Assembly (NCBI RefSeq): GCF_018139145.2
Contig: NC_059471.1
Location: 206,913,494-206,977,493 of the forward strand
Source: Gymnogyps californianus
Lineage: Eukaryota; Chordata; Aves; Accipitriformes; Cathartidae
Length of the DNA stretch: 64,000 nucleotides
Direction: 5' to 3'
Each line of letters starts with the position of its first letter. Position 1 is the stretch's first letter. Positions 12,701 through 27,690 of the stretch are shown in pieces. The position numbers and the translations under genes are program-made. The notes beneath the pieces were generated by a model that saw nothing but the letters and a program-made list of their open reading frames with translations, was not told the DNA's origin and searched no databases.

Positions 12701-15700
12701 ATGTTGCTGACTCCATGTGATACCAGTACTACTCCTCAGCTCAAGGGAGACTGAGATAGGTCTGATCCTCCTTCCAGAACTGCTTATTAGATGTTTGTAT
12801 AATCATGTAAATTAATCTTCCTTCATTCCTTGTTTCCTTGCTTCCAAGGTGTCCTGCCAAAACCTCAGCGATGGAATTCACCAAGGGACATTTCATGAGA
12901 ATTTTTGGATATCTGATCATTATTAGATGCATGCCACTTGTGAAAGCAGCCTGGCTTTAGGCTCAGAGGGGAGAACGGAGTGGCTTTGGCCACAACCAGC
13001 ATTCACAAAGCGTTTGCCATCATGAACTCCTAGGCCTTCACATTTTCACCGTTACAGCTGCGTCCCTTTGGCAGTGTTTCTGTTCCATGCACATAAATAC
13101 TTTGCCAAGTCCTAGCAGCACCTGCCTTGCTGACTACCTCCATCTACACACAGAACCACAGAGATAGCCTCCTCTCTGACTTTAGCTGCTAAGTCAGGAG
13201 TATGTTTCACTCTCCTGCCCCCCAAACCATCCAAACTGCTGTAAACTAATGCTAGGGCTTGCTTTTTATGGCTGTTGGTGAACAAGAAACTCTTCTGAGA
13301 AAGATTATGGTAGAAGTCACTGAACTTCTACTATAGGGTAGAAGTCCCTCTGGCAGAGGTGGATGCTTGTCGTACATGCTGTGGTCCCTCAGGAGGGCAC
13401 ATGTAAGCCACATCCCTCCCAGCTAGTCCCTGGCAGGTCCTTCCTCACCATGGTGGCCTTTCTTTGCTCCCTGGGTCTCCTCATGCCAGGACACCCTTCT
13501 CTTAGAAAGCACTGGGGCTGGGCAAAGTGAAAAGGTAGGCTTTGTAGAAATCCCACCAGTCAACTTTGGGTTTCTCTAGGCGTGCCATATCCTTAAACCC
13601 CACAAGTGTTCTAGCACAAGACGCTGGCTATACACTCCGGCATTTCTCGACTGGGCTAAAGCAAACCCCCTCAGACCACTCTAATCTAGCGCAGACTAAT
13701 TCACAGATTTGGGGAGAAGAATGAACTGCATGCCCTCAAATCTAATTCAGTCTTTCCATGTACTGTTTTCATAAAACCAGTGTCTGATTCATGGAATATT
13801 GCCTACATATTTTCTTTTGCAGCAACTCATCCTGCAACCACTTATGGAAGTCGTTTCCGCCTAAGACTTGCTTCCATGGCAGTGAATTTTCTGTTTTCAC
13901 TGTCTGACCCTTTATTTGTGGTCTCCTAATGCCCATCCATTACATAAGCCAGTTTTACAAGCTAAAACACAAGCTCTCCACGAGCCAGCATCCACTTTTA
14001 CACAATGGAACAATGAAGAAATGGATGTATGTTTATTACTGCATTGATGATCTATCTTCAAGATTCTTCCACATTAAGCTCAGTACAACATAGGGTCTTT
14101 TGCTGAAGCTCAGCTTTATTGCCTTTTGCATTTCTTCTAACCATTACATCTGTTAAAGGAAAGAAGAAAGTGATGAGACCATCTGTACATCTCGGGGATG
14201 TCATTATTGCTTTGAGATTAAAAAATAACCAGAAGGGGAACCAGAATGTTTCCTATTCGTACAGATATTTCATCATAATTTCATTTTGTGGGTCTCACAC
14301 AGTTCCCAAAATCTCCACTTTCAGGGACCACCGATTGTGAACTTGTTAGCGATATAATGAATTTACTGCATTTCAAGAGCATTTCCAAAAGGCAAAAAGC
14401 TTCTTGCCTCTTATATAATTTTTACTTGTGCTATAATAGCTCTTTTTCATGTTTTCTTCAGATTTGTGGCCCAAAGATGATTATTTTAATAGATGAGTGC
14501 CTTTAAGAAGATATGACATCATTAATTATGTAGTAAATTATATTAAGATACAAGATTAATAAGATAATGATAATGAGAAGCTATTATTTATTTATTCCAA
14601 AGACACAAAAGTATAAATTAAATCTTATTTGGAAGTATTAATTAATGATTCTGCTACTGTTGCTAATACTGAGCCTACAAAGACATGGACTATTATGTCA
14701 ATGCAGTGCACGGGAAGCGATTCAATTAAAAGTATAAAATATTTATGTCTCCAGGCTGTGAGCTGGCACTGCAGGTTAGAAATAAAACATGAAGTTTTGA
14801 GGCTGATAATTTTAACCCAGATAATTTTACAGAGAGATCTTTGTCCTTTCCCAAGGCATCCATTTTTCAGCATTTTTTCTGATGATTACCTCAAGAATGT
14901 AAACACAAATGTGAAGGTGGGCATGAGTCAGTGTGAGAGTGGGCTCCTGTCTTTTACAGAAAGAAAGATACTTCCCAAACAGGCAAACATATCAGTAAGA
15001 TCTTACAGCTTTGATTTTGTTAGTTTTTTAAGCAAATGGCAGCTAGTGACCAATTCAGTACTGAGACGATACAGCAGTGGCACTCCAGGGAAGATGATGA
15101 AACAACACTCATGATGGCAGAAGATCTGTGGAGTAGGTTACTACAATTATTTTGACCTTTTCTGTATAGCACACCAAGATGAAAACTGCTGTATCACAAC
15201 TCAAGGAAACATGATTTCTTTCACAGCATTGTATGAAGGCAGCCACAACACAGGGATCAGCTCTGTCCCCAGCACTATCCTAAACTATGGTTGCTCTCAC
15301 CTGCATCAATTGAAACGAGGCTGGGAAGAAAAAGATAGAGGAGATGATTATTTTACTCACAGATGTGTAACAGTAGCCATTAAAATTACCAGGGCTCTTC
15401 AAATCCCTGACAAAGTCAGTGGAAAGACTCCCTTTTTTGGGAAGGACTCTTGTGTGTATTGGGTTGGTCTTTGTGGATGCAAAGGGAGTGAAGACATGAT
15501 CCAAGGCACGAGGTTAATCAAGACTTATAGCACTTCAGTATTTCAAAGGCACCTATTGCCATTTTCAAATTTAATGGAGTCCAGATTCTTAAAGATTAAG
15601 GTATTCTCAGTATTTTCCAGACTACAGTTTAAAGATTAAGTCTTATCCTGATTTGTAAAAGAGTATGGATAACAAATACTTCACACACACACCTGGCCTC

Positions 15701-18700
15701 TTACAGAAGAAGCCACTACGAGCTCACTTGCAACATAGTTGTGGTGTGTTTAGAAAAATAGATGTGGTACATATGTCTGTGCTGAAGCCTTCAGTTATGC
15801 ATTTACATGCACCAGTGAAGAGTGAAATCTTTGTCACCAACATCAACAGCAGACTCTCACAGCTTACTTGGGATTCAGACTTTCATTTACTGATGCCTGT
15901 GAGTGATGCTGAGCCTGTTGCAATGTACCTGTACAAATATGGATGGCTGTACACACAAAATATCTGATTCTTCACACGCCTTTTCATTGTCACTTGCAAA
16001 TTATGTCGTATTGCATAGTGGCTCAGAAAGTTAGCCAAAATTCAGTTGTTACTGTTTGCACCTCATGGTTTTGTTACTGAGGCAACTGGGGGCCTTTGCT
16101 ATGGAAATGTTGCTTTCAGCCTTTGAGATATTGGCAGTGCTGCACAGACTTATTTTGATTATTAAATAATTTTTAAAGATAACACTGGAATTCATGGGCA
16201 TGTTTTGAGAAAGGACTGGAATACTTTGATGTAAACAGCTAGACTAACTATGGCAGCAGATTAGCAGCAGATTCACAAAATGGAAGTAAAACAAACTTCC
16301 AAGCCTTTTGACATAACTAAGATTAACTGTCAGAAGGGAGAAAATCTGCTTTAGTAATGTGCTGGACCATGATTTCAAATCCAAATTTATGTCTTGAAAC
16401 TTATTGCTCCTGAAAGACAATGTGGACATTAAAAGAACCTGCAGAGTGCAAGCTATATAAAGACCTGCCCAAATCTCTCATGATCCTCTCTGGTTTATAA
16501 TACTTCCTTCCCCATTTTGTTTGCTCTGATACTGATTTCTAATACACCATGATGGGTTAAGAACCAAACCTCAAATCGCAACTTCTGTCTGATGTGCTAT
16601 GACTGTGTGACAGAACAGGAGCAGCAGCTTCAGAGCATCGAAACAAGAGTCCTAGCTTGCTGATATCACAGAAGTCCAGACAGACCTCCTGCTGTCCGAT
16701 TTCAGCTGTTGTTAGAGGTCTGCAAGGGCCATGTGCCAGCAGTCAGACATAGCAGAACCATATGTGGTCCTGCCAGGTTCTTATTTTACTTATTTTACTC
16801 CCAAAGTCTTTTCCAGGGAGCTGTCTCACTTGGGACCCCCAGTGCAGTTCTCTGTTGATAACTGCTGTTACCCCAGCTGCTACCCACAGTGCCTTTTCCT
16901 CCCCTATTTGAGGAATGAAGTATTCAGTACAGAGGAATGAACAGAGGTGAGGGCTTCCACATTTTTTTTCCACTTCCTTTCCTCAAAATGTTCCCACCAC
17001 AAAGGTGGCTTAAGTTTAAATATCCTTTCCTAAGCCACTGTTCAAACTGAGCTCAGGTAAGTCATAGGTATTTGATGGGAGAGGAGAAAATAATGAGTCA
17101 TCTCATCTCAAATTATTATGAAGAGGAATGTGATTAGTATCCCCTTACTCTAGTTGTCTTCAGTATGGCTGCTTCCATCAGAGTTAGTCATCCTTGGAAC
17201 TCCTGTTAAAACCAAAGGAGAAAAATAGGCACCTTTATAGCAAGCCACCTGGCCTATTTTATCTTTATTAGGCTGCTCCAAAAGTGCCTCTTTCTCTCCA
17301 TGAACTAAACAGCCTAAATGACTGGCTCTACGCTGGGGATGCTTGCATTTAATGAGATAAATTCCACTGCTGCTGACATTTTTTTGGAACGTAATGAAGA
17401 GTCTCCTGACGGAGCAGAGACCCCAGTACCTGTTTGTCACCCACACTGCCGTGAAGCATCGTGAGGGGGCAGTGGAAGGAAGTGATCGCTCCCGATGCTA
17501 TTTCTGGCCTGAAAATGCATGCCTTACTTGGAAAATGGCAGTGGGATTTTTATCTGAGTAAGGATGGGTAGGGAGAGGGGAGAGTCAGCCAGTTATGGAT
17601 AAACAAAGGATTTGTATCCCTGTCAGCATCAGTCTGACATCTCTCACCTTCTCCTATTTTCACCAGAAAACCACACAGGCAGAGAAGTCAAAAAGCACAG
17701 AAAATTTAGAATGCTGCATGAAAATAAACTAAACGGTTATGAGAATTTGTCAGAAACATGGTTTCCAGAGCTAAGATGCCTATTGTTACCTATTCTTATC
17801 TGTAACTGATGCTGTTCTCTGAAGTACCAAAGTATGCTGTTTCTCACTATGTTTTCTCTCATACTTGCTAGTTACTCATCAACAAAATCCAGCTTCTGAC
17901 GGTAAGAAACATAGCAAAAAAAATGTTTCCTCGAGTTTTGTTATGCAGCTCACAAGCTGGTTCCAGCTACATGTGAATCACTACCTCCTGGCTGGGCACA
18001 ACCCATCCATGGCTTTTTGTGGGAGGCTTTGTAATTTGTTTTGGGAGCCAGATATGAGAGACCCTGTCACCTCCTTGTAGGCAGGGATTTTCCTGGGGTT
18101 TAGGTGACCTGCTAAAAAGTACTTCTAGGTTTTGTTTTGCCCCGTGTAAAAAGTGCCCTAGAGACTGCAGAGTACTGCTCCATTACCTAATTAATATTTA
18201 ATAATTAATATTAAGTGGAGTATTTCTCATGAAAGATTAGGAAAGAATCACTCCCATAGTTCGCTTGCAGGGACAAGCCCCTAACGCTAGTGCTCTTGAT
18301 TCCCAGCAGGCTCTGACCCTAGGTTGCTACAGCCGAAGGGAATGCTCTTAGCATAATGAAATCAGTATGTTTTAATAAAATTCCAATTTTCAATGAAAAT
18401 TTTCTTCCAAAATTGTTCAGCCAGCCCCACATTCTGGTTCCACTAATGGGCCATTGTGGCTCAAGTGTATTTTTCATTCAGTGGAGAATGCCTCCTGGGT
18501 TTCAAATGAGTGATTCCGAAATAAGAAGGTGAAATAGTAGCTTGAAAAAGATGACGTTTTGCAATGACCTTTCTCTTTAGTGTCCTGAAAATTGCAGCCA
18601 AAACCTAACTTGGTGGAGAAATACATGACTGGCTGATTGATTGATAGCCTGAAGGCAGCTTTTTCGTAAGTTAATTCATCCAGGCAGATTCTTCAGGGAA

Positions 18701-21700
18701 TTCTTAAATACTGTGAAAGTTTCTAGGAGGTAAACTGGATGGATGAATCTTCAAATGTTAGTCACATTAAAAAGACCTAGTTTAAATTTGTTCTCTGTCT
18801 TGTACTTGCTATAATTGCCTACAGACAGTAAATTGGATGCCATATCTGAACATCAGTGCGGTGCATCTTTTTTGTGCAGATAACAGTGCTTATACGGAAC
18901 AGATAGCATGGAAAACTCAGTCTGCGGATTGAACACCCATGTGCCAAGACTAGAAGCACAGAGCTTAATTTAATACGAGTTGTGACAGTAAATTAGTGAC
19001 AGCAGGGTTATTGTTCTGTTTCACATGTAGGAATTCCTGGCCTGCTACCAAAGGAAGAATAAATATTCAGGGAGAAGCAGCTGAAAAAGGAAGTGGTTGT
19101 ATTTGGTTATTCCTGATTCCCTCAGCATGTAAAAGCAAAAGGGGAGAATCCTCCAGCTCCATCTCGGAGATGCTGAGTTCTGCTCCGACAGGACCTCTCG
19201 CTCCGGGCTGGGATGGCTAACAGGCGAAGGCAAGAGACTCGCTAGAGGAGCGATGAGGGAGTTTAGACACTCAAAGCCAAGATGTGCTCAGTGGTGGAAA
19301 CAGGCGGGATGAGCTAGCCGAGACAAAAAGTTTCTCAGATCAGATGAACCAGACCACTAAAAGCAAAATCTAACTGGAATGGTGTCTACTTCTCTTGATC
19401 ACAGGAAAACACAAACTGAAGCAAGATAGTTATTTTCAAGTAATTCTGTGTGTAGAGCAGCCATAGGTAGACAGTCATGATAAAACAGCTGGAATCTCTG
19501 AATCTCAGAAGCAGTCCCCCACTTAGAGAAGTTGTTTGGCTCTGGTCCTTCAGCTTCTCTGATGCACCAGAGGGGAATAAAACCTCGCCACACTCAGCTG
19601 AACTCTTGTGCAATCCTCAAGGAACCAGCAAAATGAGCTTCCCCAAACCAGCAGAGCAAAGTGAGATGATGTGGGACTTGGCAGGGCACCGGTGGCTGAA
19701 AATAAAGCCCCTAAAAGTGATGTTAATGTTGTGATCGACTCCTGTGGTATTTGGATTAGGCTTTTAGTGGAAGAGAGTTGCTGGCTGTGTTGTGTCTTAG
19801 GACATATGAGTGCTAATCCTAGTGCTTCGTTCAGGGAATTCAAGTGACTAATAAGGGACTTAAGATATTGGATTAAAAGATCTGTAGAGATTATTTTCAG
19901 GTAAATCCCCTCTTGTATTTTCCTTAAGTCTCAGCATAACCTGTGGAGGAGAACGGAGCTGGAAAGCTTTATCATTAGGGATCCCAAGCAAACCGGCATC
20001 CTCTCCCTCCTCTGGGCAATCCCCTGGGGCTCACTGTCAGAAGTGAGCCCACTGGCTATTTTTTTCAGTGTCCCTTTAATGCATGCAAGCTTCTCCTCAG
20101 TGTGCATAGAGGTGGCCGCCGGGGAAGTAGAGAAGTTGAGGGACGGGAAAGGACACAGTGAACCTAACACAGGAACCAAATTTAAGCATTAAGTCTTAAA
20201 TCTGCCTCCTCACAGCCACGGCCGCAGCAGGGGGCGGGCAGCAGTGACTTCAGTCCTGGTATAAGCATTTAATTTCCACATGCTCTCACAGGAAGAAGGT
20301 TGCTCCTCAGCAGATGTCCAGAGGGAGACCTGGTTCACCTAAATTATGCACCCATTCCACTGAGGGTGTAGTGAACCAATGTGAAACGTTAGGTGTGATA
20401 CCCGGTCAATATAGTTCTGAAAGCAGATGTGCAACGGGGAGAGTTGGCTTTAAAAAAATGGTGTCTGTACCCTGCTGTCATTTCTGTAGCTGCCTGGGAG
20501 ACGTTGCTATTTGAGGGGGCTTGGACCTACACTTGCCCCCTTTTAGAGCAGCGCCCTAACAAGGAGGCTGATGTGCAGAAACTATTCACAGCCGTCCCCA
20601 ACTGCCACAAGAAGCTCATAGTGGTCAAAACAGTAGTTACGCAGTTGAAGGGAAAGGCAGGTGCAGCTTAGGTAGCTGCCTTGTATCCAGCTTTTGTGTA
20701 CCCAGCTTGGAATCACAACAGCGTTCTCTAGGTAGCAGATACCTCTCAAAACCACCACTTCCAGTGCAATTTGGGGTAAGCAGGGGAGCATCTAATAAGC
20801 TTAGCTGCCTACAGACTCAGCTGTTTTGTCAGTCTTCTTTCCAAGATCCCCTTTGTAACATATCCAACAAGCCTCACTTTAAGCTTTTTCATAAACTTTA
20901 TTATATTTCTGTCTAATTCTTCTCACCAAAAGAAGTCAAATTTAGTGATGGTAATGATAATTCTTTTTGAGATTCTGATATTTTTGGACCCTGAATTTCA
21001 AAATGGATAGGAAAGTAAATATTGCTGGCCTATATGAAGTGATGTACAAGATAAATAAAAAAAGATTGTCACACAACCTGCAGTTGAGATTTACCACCAT
21101 TTGTATTTCTTTGCAGTTCATGAATACCACACTTCTGATATGAAAGACCTATTAACTTTCTCTCTTTTTTTACCTATCAGTAACATTCAAACTGTGATCA
21201 AGTAACCTTCATTCTTCCTGTTCAAATATCCATTAATATGGAATATGCTACTCAAGGGATTTGAACTGATTCCCAAAACTACCTGTAGATTTGAAAATGC
21301 TTCAGACTATGATACAGTACCAAAATCCAAATGAACAGTTCCTATGGCAACTACTGTTTACATGTGGAAATCATCTGTCATAAACAATCCATTCAGTGAT
21401 GCCTGAATCAGATACTAGTAAGAATTACAGGATTTTCTACGACATTAATTTAAAATCCTAATTCTTTCTCACTAAGGCTAAGATCACACGAGGTGGACTA
21501 TTACCAGACTGTTGCCTTGCTGAGGTGCACTTAAAAGACTGTATCATCTGTAGCAAGGATGCTGACAATTCATTCTAATAGCATTTGGCAATTTATAATT
21601 GCTATGTTCTGTCTGAAGACCTTCTGTCATATTCACATAATCACTATCAGAGATTTCCAAACAAAATGAATCATAAAGAGCCATAATTAATTGGAAGAAA

Positions 21701-22751
21701 GCCAGATATCTAAAACAAACACTACCATTAGCATCTCTGGCAAGCCCAAAATAGCCTCTAGAGATGCCACTGTCACAATGAAAAAGCTTTCAAAACAGTA
21801 TGAAGACGTATTCTACATGTTAATGGAATGATTCTGCACAGTCCAAGACCTTGAGAGCTATATTTAGAATACTGTTTTGTGAAACTAAGGTGACTACATC
21901 ATTGCTGCTAGCTGTGTAACAGCCGCCTCTAATTTAAGGACCAGGTCATGGCACATTTTGTTTGCCCAAAGTGCAAAGGGAACCCAAAATGCCACCTTAA
22001 CCCAGCTGAAAGCTCCAGCCTAGGAGGGCAACATGAAAGAAGGAGATTTCACTCGACCACCATTTGCTGTCATCTTTATGTATATGAGAAGGTGTGAAGA
22101 GTGTGGAAATTCAGTACTCAATATAGCAGCTAATTTGGATGTGCAAACATTAGGGTGCACTGTAAAGCCTATAATCAACCTTACCGTATTTTTCTCTTGT
22201 GTATCTGAATTATGGGAAAGGGCATGTACCTTGGATAAGCACATAAGCATGTTACTGGTATTAATTCAGGAAAAAAACTATTAGCAATCAAGAGAACATT
22301 TCATACAAAAAACCCACAGGAAAACAGCATAGATAAACGAGATGGAGGGTGTTATTCAAGACTTCTTTAATTGAATTAAACATGCTTCGTCAGTAACTAT
22401 TCTAATCAATAATGATACCGAAAATATACATAGTTCACCTTTTAATATAACAGGCCAAATTTCTACTTCATCAGCAAGAGCTGTAAGCAGCAAGTTACGG
22501 CTTCCTGGTCCTTTGCCCAACATTGGCTTGCGAGCTGGTTAGGGCACCCTAGACACTGCTCCTAAGTGCATCTGCTGGCCAGGGGAAAATTTAGAGCTGT
22601 GGGTTAGCCAAGTGCACAGTTTTCTAACCACATTTCCTCTCTGCCCCTCCTTGTGCCTGACAGTGACCCTGCCGTTAGAGGAGGTAGGAGGGAAGGGTAA
22701 AAATTAGCTTAACCTGTTATATGCATAAGTGAAACTGTATACTATTGGCTT
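9790..22751. other. Intergenic DNA, no gene recognised
   Basis: About 13 kb, AT-rich. I read the plus and minus open frames and recognised no domain. Items of minor note are an AT-rich near-palindrome near 18187-18215 and a short GC-richer patch near 10550-10740. The 161-codon frame at 14629-15114 and the 142-codon frame at 15211-15639 have no recognisable motif and ordinary intergenic composition. Confidence 0.6.
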
Positions 22752-22850
22752 ACTTGTAAGCTCTTTAGGGTAAGGGACTCTTAGTCTTTTTTACAGTGTA
22801 TTTTATTGATTCAGATACATTAATGATTTTGTAATATAAATAATTAGGAG
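22752..22850 (+). mobile_element. Ancient LINE 3' tail (CR1/L3-like)
   Basis: TTGTAAGCTCTTTAGGGTAA followed by GGGACTCTTAGTC and, after about 60 bp, GTAATATAAATAATTA resembles the old amniote LINE tail of the type 'tgtaagctctttggggcaggga...caatataaataata'. The copy is diverged, so the exact family is uncertain. Confidence 0.5.
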
Positions 22851-24613
22851 CCTGATTCTGTGGGTAACAGGGAGAGAAAGCTTTATGTGCCTTCCCCTGT
22901 CTTGCAAAGTAGATACCAACCAGATTGTTCAATACCAGCAATCAGTGAACTGGAGCAGGCAGGTTTATCTCCTTAATTTTGGAGGCCTGAAATTCACCTG
23001 AGTGAAGGCTAGCAATGTCGCCTACTTCTGTACTTTCTGTCAAATCAGACAGTCCTTTAGCTCTGAGCTTTGAAAGGCTGAGAGGCTTCTGTGAGCATGT
23101 GCTCTACTCAACGTCATATTCAAATCTATGTTTTCATCAACGATATACTTACTATAAGTGGGTCTTGTAAAGAGGTGCTTTCATGCCATGTTTTTTCCTT
23201 TCTGAAAACTTTAACAATATTGGCTATATTGAATAAAAGGGGGTGAAAGGAGAAAGAACTTTATTTGGAGTGTGCATACTGCTTGACAGAAATCTGAATT
23301 AAATGGATACTTTCTACTCAGTAAGACTGAATCTGAAATTCCTCACAAGCTCTGTATGTGCCTAGACGAATTTAAGATATATTTAAGCTACTGATGGAAA
23401 ATAGATCCAGTTTTCTGATACACCAAAAAGAATCAAGTTCTGTGGTAGATCTGCCTGCAGATATGTAATTTCATATAGCATAGTGCAGAAAGAATTGCAT
23501 GGAATTGACTGGCTGAAGAGGAAAGATAGGCGAGTATGGGAAAGCTGTGAAGTGAAACATCCTGTCCTCAGTGAATTAAAAATCTACAAGTCTGTGTCAA
23601 CCTATAGGTGTGAACATTCCTCCTCAAATGCAAAGTGGAAGCCCTAGCAGCAATCAAGGGCAATCCTAGAGGAGATTGAGGAGAAAAGCCTGTTATTACC
23701 ATTGTCAGGAAATGTAATGAAGCACTACCCCTCCCCATTAAAATGGGATGCAAGCCTGAAATATAAGCATGCTAACCATCAAGGAGTAAGGCTAGCTGGG
23801 GGGGATGAATTTGTGGATGAGTTGTGCTGATTAGCAGGCCTATAAACAAAGGTTCTTTCAAAGGTCTATTTTGCCTCTGTGCTACTGTCAAGTTCTCAGA
23901 CAGAAATAAAAGATATGGAGTAAAAATCAAAGGGGATTTAAAAATATCTAAAATCAGTGTTTCATCCATTTCTGTACAGCTTTCAAGACACATTGGTCTG
24001 GTAACGCAGGTAATAAAAGCAACACAACTTTACTTCAATCGGCTGCTCCAAGGGCAGAGCTACTCACTGTGTGTTCACTTTCTCTGCATGCAGTAATTCA
24101 CCTCCTCATCAGACTCAGCCTCCTTGTTTTCCCAGTCACCTCTTCCTAACTGTTTCCTTGCCTGCACCCTGCATGTGATAACACTAACCCCCTTCAGGAA
24201 AGCTGTTGCTTCCCTTCCAGGCACAACTAGAATGGGTATGAATAGTCCGTATGCTGTGACCCAATCCTTTTCAATTTAAAATAAAACAATTTCAGGGTCG
24301 GTAGATGGACAAGATTCCTTCAGCAGATTCAAGAGTGTTTGACTAGCTAACCTGGATGAACTTGAAGATTTCTGTCAGAGTCCACTAGCTCCACGTGCCC
24401 TGATCTCTAACCTCTTCAGTGCAATCCTATGCCATTGCCCTCCTGATATGCTTGCAGGAAAAGCCACCTAAAGACGGATGATTTGCTCACATTCATTCCC
24501 AGCCATTGATGTGCTTTTTTATTGTTAGTAAATTAAAAGTGGCTAAAATCACTCTTGGTTTCTATGAGAAGTGCTTAACTTCTGCATTGCAAAAATTAGA
24601 AGGAAGTATATCC
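22851..24613. other. Intergenic DNA, no gene recognised
   Basis: No gene or named repeat seen between the ancient LINE tail and the solo LTR. Confidence 0.6.
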
Positions 24614-25209
24614 TGTCGTGGTTTAACCCCAGCCGGCAGCTAAGCACCACGCAGCCGTTCGCTCACTCCCCTCTCGGTGGAATGGGGGAGAGAATCGGAA
24701 GAGCAAAAGTGAGAAAACTCATGGGTTGAGATAAAGACAGTTTAATGGGTAAAGCAAAAGCCATGCACACAAGCAAAGCAAAACAAGGAATTCATTCACC
24801 ACTTCCCATCGGCAGGCAGGTGTTCAGCCATCTCCAGGAAAGCAGGGCTCCATCACGCGTAACGGTTTCTTGGGAAGACAAACGCCATCACTCTGAACGT
24901 CCCCTCCTTCCTTCTTCTTCCCCCAGCTTTATATGCTGCGCATGACATCATACGGTACGGAATATCCCTTTGGTCAGTTGGGGTCAGCTGTCCCGGCTGT
25001 GTCCCCTCCCAGCTTCTTGTGCACCCCCAGCCTGCTCGCTGGTGGGGTGGGGTGAGAAGCAGAGAAGGCCTTGACTCTGCGTAAGCACTGCTCAGCAGTA
25101 AGGAAAACATCCCTGAATTATCAACACTGTTTCCAGCACAAATCCAAAACACAGCCCCATACTGGCTACTATGAAGAAAATTAACTCTACCCCAGCCAGA
25201 AACAGCACA
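24614..25209 (-). mobile_element. Solo LTR of an avian endogenous retrovirus
   Basis: About 596 bp. Read on the minus strand it starts TGTGCTG and ends GGTTAAACCACGACA (TG...CA). The minus strand carries a TATAAA (24933-24928), a CRE-like site nearby (plus-strand TGACATCA at 24943-24950) and a poly(A) signal ATTAAA (24746-24741), in correct LTR order. ATCC occurs directly on both flanks and may be the remains of the target-site duplication. It shares blocks with the LTR at 56134-56559. No gag, pol or env remnant is next to it. A 149-codon open frame on its minus strand is a by-product of the LTR. Confidence 0.85.
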
Positions 25210-27630
25210 ATCCCATTTACCTGCTGCATTTATCCTGGATGATAATACTGCCTTTTGTACCCTGTTCTCCTTTGGAAGCCACAGAATCAGTGACATTGCC
25301 ATGTCTCATTCACGAATATGTTGGCACTGGAGCTGCCTTCCAATAAACACAGCTGGGAGATAATTCTGTGAAAGGTGTTTGGGAGACGTTAAGTCTGGAG
25401 GTAAGCCTCTGAACATGCAGATATGCCAATATGATTAAGAACTTTAGTTGGATCAATGCATTTGATGGACCAGATGGACACAGTGCTGGTTGTGAGTAGC
25501 TATCGCTTTATGGCTTAACGGCACAACCAGAGCAACATCCTCTGTTGAGATGATTAGGAAACAGGTTTTGTTTTGAATCATACTTGATAAAAGATAACAG
25601 GAGTAAAGAAAGCCATAGAAGGTATTTGATAATTGAATATCAGGAAGTTCAGCAAGATATGCAGAAAGCTGGAAGCTTCTCTGTCTCTTATTTACTGCCC
25701 ACTGCAGTATGGACAAGTGGTTCCTCCAGGACAAGGCTTTTCCACGATGGTTGGCTGATGGAGGTGTAGGTAGAATCTGAATGGCTGTCTGCTAAACTTA
25801 GACCACACTAGAGATCTTATTAGGAAGTAAGCACCTTTCTCCCCAGAATTGTAATCTTGGAGCATGAATGCGCGACAAACTACTCACTTAGGGTTGCATT
25901 AAGCAGGGACCTACTTACAGAGTTACTGCTAGGAAGTTGTCAGATGAGAGCTAAGTGGTCTGTACTCTTTCCGTGTGTTAGCGGAGATAGCTGAGCACAT
26001 GAAGACTCAGAACTGATTAGCTTGGTTGTCGCAAATCTAATACGCGTGTCTCTCTCTCCTTAGGCCTAAGAAGGCATAAAGTCTAACTCACCCAAAGAGA
26101 TAACTTAATTTTTAGAAATTTTGGATGTATCTTTGTATCTTAACTCAGAAAGGGATCTCTGAGAGGGAATTGAGAATTAGTATCTCTGTCCATGGAGTAC
26201 CTGATATAGCTGAGAAATGCAGTGGAATATGGAGGCATCTGTGGACTGAGCAATATTTTCCACTAGCACAAAAAATGAAACTTCTGTGATGTATATTACG
26301 CTGCTGCCTTCCACCTTCATTACTTGTTTTGCTCAGGGATCTTCAGGATGCAACTGTGGCTACACTGATATCTCCTGCCAGAGTGAAAAACCCTATTGTG
26401 TCTGAAAAGATTTGCCTTTTCCAGTGAGGAATTGTGCTGAAATGGGTTATCTTTCAAACCCAGGAAATGTTACAGGATATCTGCTGATTTCATCTTGCTT
26501 TGCTCCAGATGATTTTGCCTAGGCAATGAAAACGTTTAGACTGTGACCCTTCCCCTCTCTAGTATTTGTTGGTGGTTTTTTGATTTTAGTCTTCTGATAA
26601 GAATAAAAGGTCCCCATACCTTTGTAGGGAGATGGGAAGTAAGAAACAGTTTAAATGCTGCTCTTGCCAATAGAAATAGAAGTGAGTGAGAATCTTATTC
26701 TCCTTATCTCTAGTGGGCCACTTTTTGCATCTGGACTAGAGCAAAATGAAATAATCAGCATCATATGTCATCTTATCCCCTAGCTGAAACAGATAAAGAA
26801 TGATAAAGCAGCTGTACTGCTGTCCTGGAAGAGGAATTCAGCTCTTCAAATGGCCTTCTACATACTGTTTTGGTATACCTTGCTCCTAATAGTGCATATA
26901 CCACAGCTTGAAATTCTGGAAGAGACTGAAGACTACGTATTAATGAGCCTTTGATAAAAATTTTCACACAGGTCCTGCTATTGATATATCAAAGACCAAA
27001 TAACATGCTAGGAACTATTTAATGGCAGTAGCGCTTCAATGATTAGGAGAAAATGTTAAATACATTGGGTAAAAACACATCTGGTAGGAAGACATCAGTA
27101 AGTCACACTCATGAAAGTCTTTTTTCAATAGAAGAATATAATATAGATGCAGAGCCTAAGTGAAATGTCCCTAGAACTATGATCTCTGTCTCCTGCGGCA
27201 TCATTCATGTCACTGTAGATATTTGAGTGAAGTGTGTGCTTCACTTCATTTTTCCTTTCTTTTCATCTACAAAGGGAAAAAAAGCATTAACTAAAAAACT
27301 CTGTTCTGTCAATGAGAAATAAAGTGTGCAAGCCCTTGTACTCTGAGATCCAAAGGTATCGGACAGCAAAGTGAATTCACCTCTGGAAATACAAATTAAA
27401 TTTAAATTGAGGTGATGTGTTATCATTTTAATATGCAATAGTAGTATTGTTTTCAATTGGAGTCTACTAATCACTCTGTGAAGAGTTAAAACAGGACTTT
27501 CCAAATGAAACTGGTCATAAAAGAGAGAAAGCTTTTCTGGTTTTTTTTGCCAGCAGAAACCAGTTTGGAACTTAGCTGAATATTCACACTAGCCCTTCTT
27601 AGTTTTTTTTATTTTTACAATTTTATTTTT
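25210..27630. other. Intergenic DNA, no gene recognised
   Basis: AT-rich, no recognised gene or repeat. Open frames are short. Confidence 0.6.
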
Positions 27631-27690
27631 GTAGTTTGGAGGTCACGGAAAATAGGAATATGAAAAAATTCCATTGTGATGTACTCTACA
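27631..27690 (+). repeat. 60-bp segment related to 29021 (copy A)
   Basis: Direct copy of the 29021-29080 segment, 1390 bp upstream. In the matching frame it reads LEVTENRNMKKFHCDVLYN and then meets a stop. It is preceded by a T-rich tract ending GTAG, similar to a splice acceptor. Most differences are scattered substitutions with no gap, which indicates an old duplication. Confidence 0.5.

Noticed and set aside
14629..15639. 161- and 142-codon plus-strand frames close together
   Set aside because: AT-rich, no conserved motif, no plausible splice structure; expected by chance in a 64-kb window.
24853..25302. 149-codon minus-strand open frame
   Set aside because: Lies almost wholly within the solo LTR, which carries no genes; it arises from LTR sequence.
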